NCBI RefSeq assembly: GCF_033807715.1
Contig: NC_084609.1
Location: 36,033,113-36,097,112, forward strand
Length of the DNA stretch: 64,000 bases
Source: Cololabis saira
Taxonomy: Eukaryota; Chordata; Actinopteri; Beloniformes; Belonidae
Reading direction: 5' to 3'
The first letter of the stretch is position 1. Each line of letters begins with the position of its first letter. Positions 57,901 to 64,000 of this stretch are shown here, piece after piece. A program made the translations under genes and the position numbers. The notes below the pieces were generated by a model. That model worked only from the letters and a program-made list of their open reading frames with translations. It was not told the DNA's origin and searched no databases.

Positions 57901-58560
57901 CTTTAAATATACAGGTTTTAATTTAATATTCTGGATAGAAAAGCTGCAGATTCATCGTCTGCAGCTTTTGTGCAGGGAACTAGTCTTGTTTCTGTCAGCC
58001 TGTTTCAGTTTCAGTCTAGTCTTTGGGTCCAGCTATCATTTTAGTTTTTATTAGTTTTAGTTACGTTCATTCTCCTTTTAGTCGTGTCAAGTTTCAGTCT
58101 ACTAAAAGTCTGAGCATTTTAGTCTTATTTTAGTCAGAATTGTCCAGGACCATTTTAGTCTAGTTTTAAGATTGTATTTAGCCAAACATATTTTACAATT
58201 CAAACAAGGTTATCTTATTATTTTTACCTTATGGACTCAAGAATACATTCATTCCAGATACAAAAGACTCTCATTTTAACATATTTATTTTTCTGCATTT
58301 CTCCCAATCTTTTTCTTTTTTCACAACACATTTTTTTCCACGTCTATGTAGGAAAGTGGATCCAAAGATTGTCTCTTCTTCTTCTCCTCCCAGCCCCAGA
58401 GACGATGCCCTCCTTTTTATAGTAGTCTTTTTTTTTATTCCTCTACGATATTGCATTATATATGTTATCGTTATCGTCACATGACCAGCATTTACGTTGC
58501 GTCTCGTTTGTGATAAAGGTTGTTGATGACGATATTTAGTCATCATTTTCGTAGACGAAA
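57901..58560. other. AT-rich transposon-like sequence
   Basis: Repeated TTTTAGTC/TAGTTTTAG motifs between 58040 and 58170, and AGTCATCATTTTCGTAGACG near 58540, resemble the ends of a common fish DNA transposon. Nothing coding. Confidence 0.4.
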
Positions 58561-58679
58561 GTAACTTCACTCCCAGTACAGCAGATCTCCCACAATGCAC
58601 CCTGAGAGCTGCTGGGACCCAGATGGCGCCATCACAACTTGTGGCTTTTCAGCAGAGTAACTCAATAAAACAACACGAC

Positions 58680-59420
58680 TCGTTAGTAACTCTGACCCCC
58701 CCCCCCCCGCTGTGGTCGGCCGTGACGGATAAACCGGAGCGACCTGGAGCGGCCCCGCCCCCTCCGAGGCCCGGGGCCGCGTCTCAGACATCGTGCTTCA
58801 TGCCGGGACTTTCCTCGCCCTGATCTGTCAAATTACCGGCTGCACTTGCTCCGAGCCGGCGGTGGCGACGCGTAACCCTCCTCCGAGACCTGCTGCTGCA
58901 GGAAGACCTGATGACGAGGTCATGTGACCCCACAATCTGATGCAGAACTGTAGAAGAAGAACTGGACAAGTGCTGCTGAATCATAGACATATATACGTAG
59001 ACGCCCCATCGTGCGCTGAACCGTACGTCAACGACGCCGCCATATTCATTCACACACGCACTAATATACTTGGGAAACAGTTAGGTACCAAATATAATAT
59101 ATTTAATTTTCTCAGATGGCAAAAATAAGAACTTTTTTGATCCCACATGAGTAATTCATGTTATATCAGCTATAGAGAATAAGGTAGTGCTGAAAAACAA
59201 TATTTATTTTATTTTTATTGGTTCAAGCCGTTGGACGACTTTGACCAAAGGTGCACAGGTCGGCTCTGAGCTGTCAAGCTGTCAATCAGAGGACTTTGGC
59301 CCCGCCCCCGCATCACGGCGTGGCAGGTGAGGCTGTGGCAGTAACGCCGCGGTCGGAGCTGCTCGCCGGATCGTTTCAGGCTCCTGGAAGTGACGCAGCG
59401 CGGGTTCATGATGTCACTGC
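58680..59420. promoter_or_regulatory. GC-box-rich region upstream of dusp16
   Basis: GGAGGGGGCGGGGCC on the minus strand (about 58753-58767), another GGGGGCGGGGCC at about 59299-59310, and CpG-dense sequence at 58840-58880 and 59340-59400. This could hold the noncoding first exon and promoter of dusp16, 3 kb upstream of the coding start. No exon boundary could be fixed. Confidence 0.22.
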
Positions 59421-59578
59421 GACATGACACCCCCCCCTCCTCATGTCAATCACAGCTAGGTATTTTAGCTCAACTGACTGCTAATCTATGATGCTAATTA
59501 ACATGACTTTACTTTCATTCTGATCAGAATCTGTCCAAACATCCTCAACTCTGGTGTTACCAAGGAAACGTTTCCAGA

Positions 59579-62500
59579 GTGACCACAGTGACCACAGTGA
59601 CCAGAGTGGCCAGAGCTACCACAGTGACCAGAGTGCCCGGAGCTACCAGAGTGACCAGAGTGCCCAGAGCTACCACAGTGACCAGAGTGCCCGGAGCTAC
59701 CACAGCGACCAGAGTGGCCAGAGTGCCCGGAGCTACCACAGTGACCAGAGAGGCCAGAGTGCCCGGAGCTACCACAGTGACCAGAGTGCCCGGAGCTACC
59801 ACAGCGACCAGAGTGCCCGGAGCTACCACAGTGACCAGAGTGACCGGAGCTACCACAGTGACCAGAGTGGCCAGAGTGCCCGGAGCTACCACAGCGACCA
59901 GAGTGGCCAGAGTGCCCGGAGCTACCACAGTGACCAGAGTGCCCGGAGCTACCACAGCGACCAGAGTGCCCGGAGCTACCACAGCGACCAGAGTGCCCGG
60001 AGCTACCACAGTGACCAGAGTGACCGGAGCTACCACAGTGACCAGAGTGACCGGAGCTACCACAGCGACCAGAGTGGCCAGAGTGCCCGGAGCTACCACA
60101 GTGACCAGAGTGCCCGGAGCTACCACAGCGACCAGAGTGCCCGGAGCTACCACAGCGACCAGAGTGCCCGGAGCTACCACAGCGACCAGAGTGCCCGGAG
60201 CTACCACAGTGACCAGAGTGACCGGAGCTACCACAGCGACCAGAGTGGCCAGAGTGCCCGGAGCTACCACAGTGACCAGAGTGCCCGGAGCTACCACAGT
60301 GACCAGAGTGCCCGGAGCTACCACAGCGACCAGAGTGGCCAGAGTGCCCGGAGCTACCACAGTGACCAGAGAGGCCAGAGTGCCCGGAGCTACCACAGTG
60401 ACCAGAGTGCCCGGAGCTACCACAGCGACCAGAGTGCCCGGAGCTACCACAGCGACCAGAGTGCCCGGAGCTACCACAGTGACCAGAGTGCCCGGAGCTA
60501 CCACAGCGACCAGAGTGGCCAGAGTGCCCGGAGCTACCACAGTGACCAGAGAGGCCAGAGTGCCCGGAGCTACCACAGTGACCAGAGTGCCCGGAGCTAC
60601 CACAGCGACCAGAGTGCCCGGAGCTACCACAGTGACCAGAGTGACCGGAGCTACCACAGCGACCAGAGTGGCCAGAGTGCCCGGAGCTACCACAGCGACC
60701 AGAGTGGCCAGAGTGCCCGGAGCTACCACAGTGACCAGAGAGGCCAGAGTGCCCGGAGCTACCACAGTGACCAGAGTGCCCGGAGCTACCACAGCGACCA
60801 GAGTGCCCGGAGCTACCACAGCGACCAGAGTGCCCGGAGCTACCACAGCGACCAGAGTGCCCGGAGCTACCACAGTGACCAGAGTGACCGGAGCTACCAC
60901 AGCGACCAGAGTGGCCAGAGTGCCCGGAGCTACCACAGTGACCAGAGTGCCCGGAGCTACCACAGTGACCAGAGTGCCCGGAGCTACCACAGCGACCAGA
61001 GTGGCCAGAGTGCCCGGAGCTACCACAGTGACCAGAGTGCCCGGAGCTACCACAGTGACCAGAGTGCCCGGAGCTACCACAGCGACCAGAGTGCCCGGAG
61101 CTACCACAGTGACCAGAGTGCCCGGAGCTACCACAGCGACCAGAGTGGCCAGAGTGCCCGGAGCTACCACAGTGACCAGAGTGCCCGGAGCTACCACAGT
61201 GACCAGAGTGCCCGGAGCTACCACAGCGACCAGAGTGCCCGGAGCTACCACAGTGACCAGAGTGCCCGGAGCTACCACAGTGACCAGAGTGGCCAGAGTG
61301 CCCGGAGCTACCACAGCGACCAGAGTGCCCGGAGCTACCACAGTGACCAGAGTGCCCGGAGCTACCACAGCGACCAGAGTGCCCGGAGCTACCACAGTGA
61401 CCAGAGTGCCCGGAGCTACCACAGTGACCAGAGTGGCCGGAGCTACCACAGCGACCAGAGTGCCCGGAGCTACCACAGCGACCAGAGTGCCCGGAGCTAC
61501 CACAGTGACCACAGTGCCCGGAGCTACCACAGTGACCAGAGTGACCAGAGTGCCCGGAGCTACCACAGTGACCAGAGTGGCCAGAGTGCCCGGAGCTACC
61601 ACAGTGACCAGAGTGCCCGGAGCTACCACAGCGACCAGAGTGCCCGGAGCTACCACAGTGACCAGAGTGCCCGGAGCTACCACAGCGACCAGAGTGCCCG
61701 GAGCTACCACAGTGACCAGAGTGCCCGGAGCTACCACAGTGACCAGAGTGGCCGGAGCTACCACAGCGACCAGAGTGCCCGGAGCTACCACAGTGACCAG
61801 AGTGGCCAGAGTGCCCGGAGCTACCACAGCGACCAGAGTGCCCGGAGCTATCACAGTGACCAGAGTGCCCGGAGCTACCACAGTGACCAGAGTGGCCAGA
61901 GTGCCCGGAGCTACCACAGTGACCAGAGTGGCCAGAGTGCCCGGAGCTACCACAGTGACCAGAGTGCCCGGAGCTACCACAGTGGCCAGAGTGCCCGGAG
62001 CTACCACAGTGACCAGAGTGCCCGGAGCTACCACAGTGACCAGAGTGCCCGGAGCTACCACAGTGACCAGAGTGCCCGGAGCTACCACAGTGACCAGAGT
62101 GCCCGGAGCTACCACAGTGACCAGAGTGCCCGGAGCTACCACAGTGACCAGAGTGCCCGGAGCTACCACAGTGACCAGAGTGCCCGGAGCTACCACAGCG
62201 ACCAGAGTGGCCAGAGTGCCCGGAGCTACCACAGTGACCAGAGAGGCCAGAGTGCCCGGAGCTACCACAGTGACCAGAGTGCCCGGAGCTACCACAGCGA
62301 CCAGAGTGCCCGGAGCTACCACAGTGACCAGAGTGCCCGGAGCTACCACAGCGACCAGAGTGGCCAGAGTGCCCGGAGCTACCACAGTGACCAGAGAGGC
62401 CAGAGTGCCCGGAGCTACCACAGTGACCAGAGTGCCCGGAGCTACCACAGCGACCAGAGTGCCCGGAGCTACCACAGTGACCAGAGTGCCCGGAGCTACC

Positions 62501-62733
62501 ACAGTGACCAGAGTGCCCGGAGCTACCACAGTGACCAGAGTGCCCGGAGCTACCACAGTGACCAGAGTGCCCGGAGCTACCACAGTGACCAGAGTGCCCG
62601 GAGCTACCACAGTGACCAGAGTGCCCGGAGCTACCACAGTGACCAGAGTGCCCGGAGCTACCACAGTGACCAGAGTGCCCGGAGCTACCACAGTGACCAG
62701 AGTGCCCGGAGCTACCACAGTGACCAGAGTGCC
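59579..62733. repeat. 27-bp minisatellite, open in four frames
   Basis: The unit is GTGACCAGA GTGCCCGGA GCTACCACA, three related 9-bp subunits. About 110 copies, with extra 9-bp GTGGCCAGA inserts. All length changes are multiples of 9, and the unit has no stop in four of six frames, so frames of 1053-1080 codons arise (S-Y-H-S-D-Q-S-A-R repeats on plus, S-G-H-S-G-H-C-G-S on minus). The plus frame starts at an ATG at 59554 just outside the array and stops at 62784. No domain, signal peptide or splice evidence supports translation. Confidence 0.97.
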
Positions 62734-62784
62734 CAGACATTAAAGCTTCTAGTTACTGTATCTGGTAACTTGTGTCAGAGGTGA

Positions 62785-64000
62785 ATCCTGCTTCACTTCC
62801 AGACGTGTTCAGATGATTTACCAGGTTTTATTATAAAGTAATGTTGACAGGTTGTCATTAAAGACTAGAGCAGCGCTGATAAACGGGATAAATCTGATGG
62901 ACTTCAACCCAATTAAAGAGGAAGATAAATCTGACTGTTTCCAGATAAGTTTCCAGATAATCTACAGAGTCATGAATTCAAAATACACCTTCAGACTTCC
63001 CTTTTCTCTGTTTGTCAGTCTGTTAAATGTTTGGTTTTATTCTCATGAAGGCGAAGGGAAACTAAAAGTACAGTGTCAGAGCGGTTAGTTTTACTGACAT
63101 TTGTTTGGCTGCTGCGTAGATTTGCTGTTTTAAAACACAGCGGTGCACCACTTGAATCCAATCAGGTCTGTTTGAAGTTATATAAATACATTTTTACTAA
63201 ACTTTCATATTATGAACATCACTTTTTGTGATTCAAAGAATTTATTTGAGTCTTTGAAATTAAAACCAATTAAAAACACTACAAAGGTCTCGAAGTGTCG
63301 TTCATCACCGTCCCCATATTCATCTCCAGGGATCATTTAGATCAGTCTTCTGTATCTCAAGAGGTGGGAAAACACATTTTTTAGAATCTATTTTTATAAA
63401 AAGTCGCCCCCACCAAAGGGGGTGGAGTCAACGCACTTGACTCCTCCCCATAAATGACCGCTGTGACCAGAGTTGAAAAGAAGTGATAGAAAATGAGGCT
63501 CTTGTATTTTATGTTTGTGGGATTTTCATCAAAACTTTTCAAAAATGTTTAATTGTGTCTTAAGAAATTATTTCATTTTCCTTCCAGCAAAAATAACAGA
63601 AATGTTATAAACCAAAAAAAGTATCAACAGCATTTACTAACTTTGTAATTTTCCTGCATTTAGTTAACTTTTCTTGCAAAACCGAAATCATCTTAATCAA
63701 TTCTACACTTGCCATGTTCATCAGTGATGTTCAATCAGTAAGACAATGTTATAGTCACATTTATTCTGTGGCTGCTATTATTATTATTAATTATTATTAT
63801 TATCATCATCATCATTTTGAACTCTAAGAGCAGGTTCTTTTTTTGGGGGGTGGGGGGGGGCTGAGTGTTATTTCTGTATCTTTGCACTTACTGGTATGTT
63901 TTTATTTCTGTTGTATTGAAAAATTACAAATATAAAATAATGAAAAAAAACAACAACTTGTACTTAAATTTGGACTCCATTTATGATAATATTAATGGAA
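62785..64000. other. AT-rich flank, no gene recognised
   Basis: It contains ATT/ATC trinucleotide repeats (63775-63815) and a G run (63845-63860). A 78-codon plus frame at 62852-63088 has no recognised homology. Confidence 0.4.

Noticed and set aside
59498..62784. Four overlapping reading frames of more than 1050 codons
   Set aside because: They arise from a 27-bp tandem unit without stop codons. At most one could be real, and no domain, homology or transcript evidence supports any of them.

Overview
The window looks like a piece of a teleost fish nuclear genome. The evidence is a vertebrate gene split by GT-AG introns, dense hAT, piggyBac-like and Harbinger-like DNA transposons, L1 and L2/CR1-like LINE relics, a tRNA-derived SINE, and long CA/TG tracts of the fish type. 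One protein-coding gene can be assembled completely. It is dusp16 (MAP kinase phosphatase 7) on the minus strand, with six coding exons between 43414 and 55667. They join in frame into a 636-residue protein with a rhodanese-like MAPK-binding domain, a dual-specificity phosphatase domain with Cys261/Arg267, and the long Ser/Pro/Gly-rich tail that ends in EVIEVS.

Left part (1-19 kb): two weak minus-strand exon candidates (175-262 and 1611-1693), a 34-bp minisatellite (about 655-1310), a 40-bp minisatellite (2581-4080), a foldback transposon with direct repeats (4460-5228), an 80-copy CA tract, and a very large 17-bp minisatellite (about 6208-16662, with remnants to 17764). The 17-bp array has higher-order duplications and is interrupted near its end by a DNA transposon and by an L1 fragment nested in a SINE-like sequence.

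Middle part (19-43 kb): a second giant minisatellite with a unit of about 20 bp (19113-28014), interrupted by a 740-bp hAT element with an 8-bp target duplication. Then comes a transposon graveyard. It holds two related TTAA-flanked elements of about 2 kb (30254-32244, 35455-37537), one carrying a hAT with a transposase relic and the other a piggyBac-like element filled with GGAA repeats. It also holds several LINE fragments, an L1 with a 14-bp target duplication that hosts further insertions (38058-40483), and a long-arm foldback element (42131-42892). A CpG-rich patch with CRE and CLEAR-type motifs lies at about 37558-37960.

Right part (43-64 kb): dusp16, with introns made largely of transposon sequence (intron 3 is nearly all LINE; intron 2 contains a repeat cluster of about 4.2 kb), then possible GC-box promoter sequence upstream, then a 3.2-kb array with a 27-bp unit (59579-62733) that is open in four reading frames. 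More than a third of the window is tandem repeat. I found no RNA gene apart from the SINE head, no CRISPR, and no convincing new multi-gene system. The most unusual content is the set of giant arrays and their relation to neighbouring transposons.
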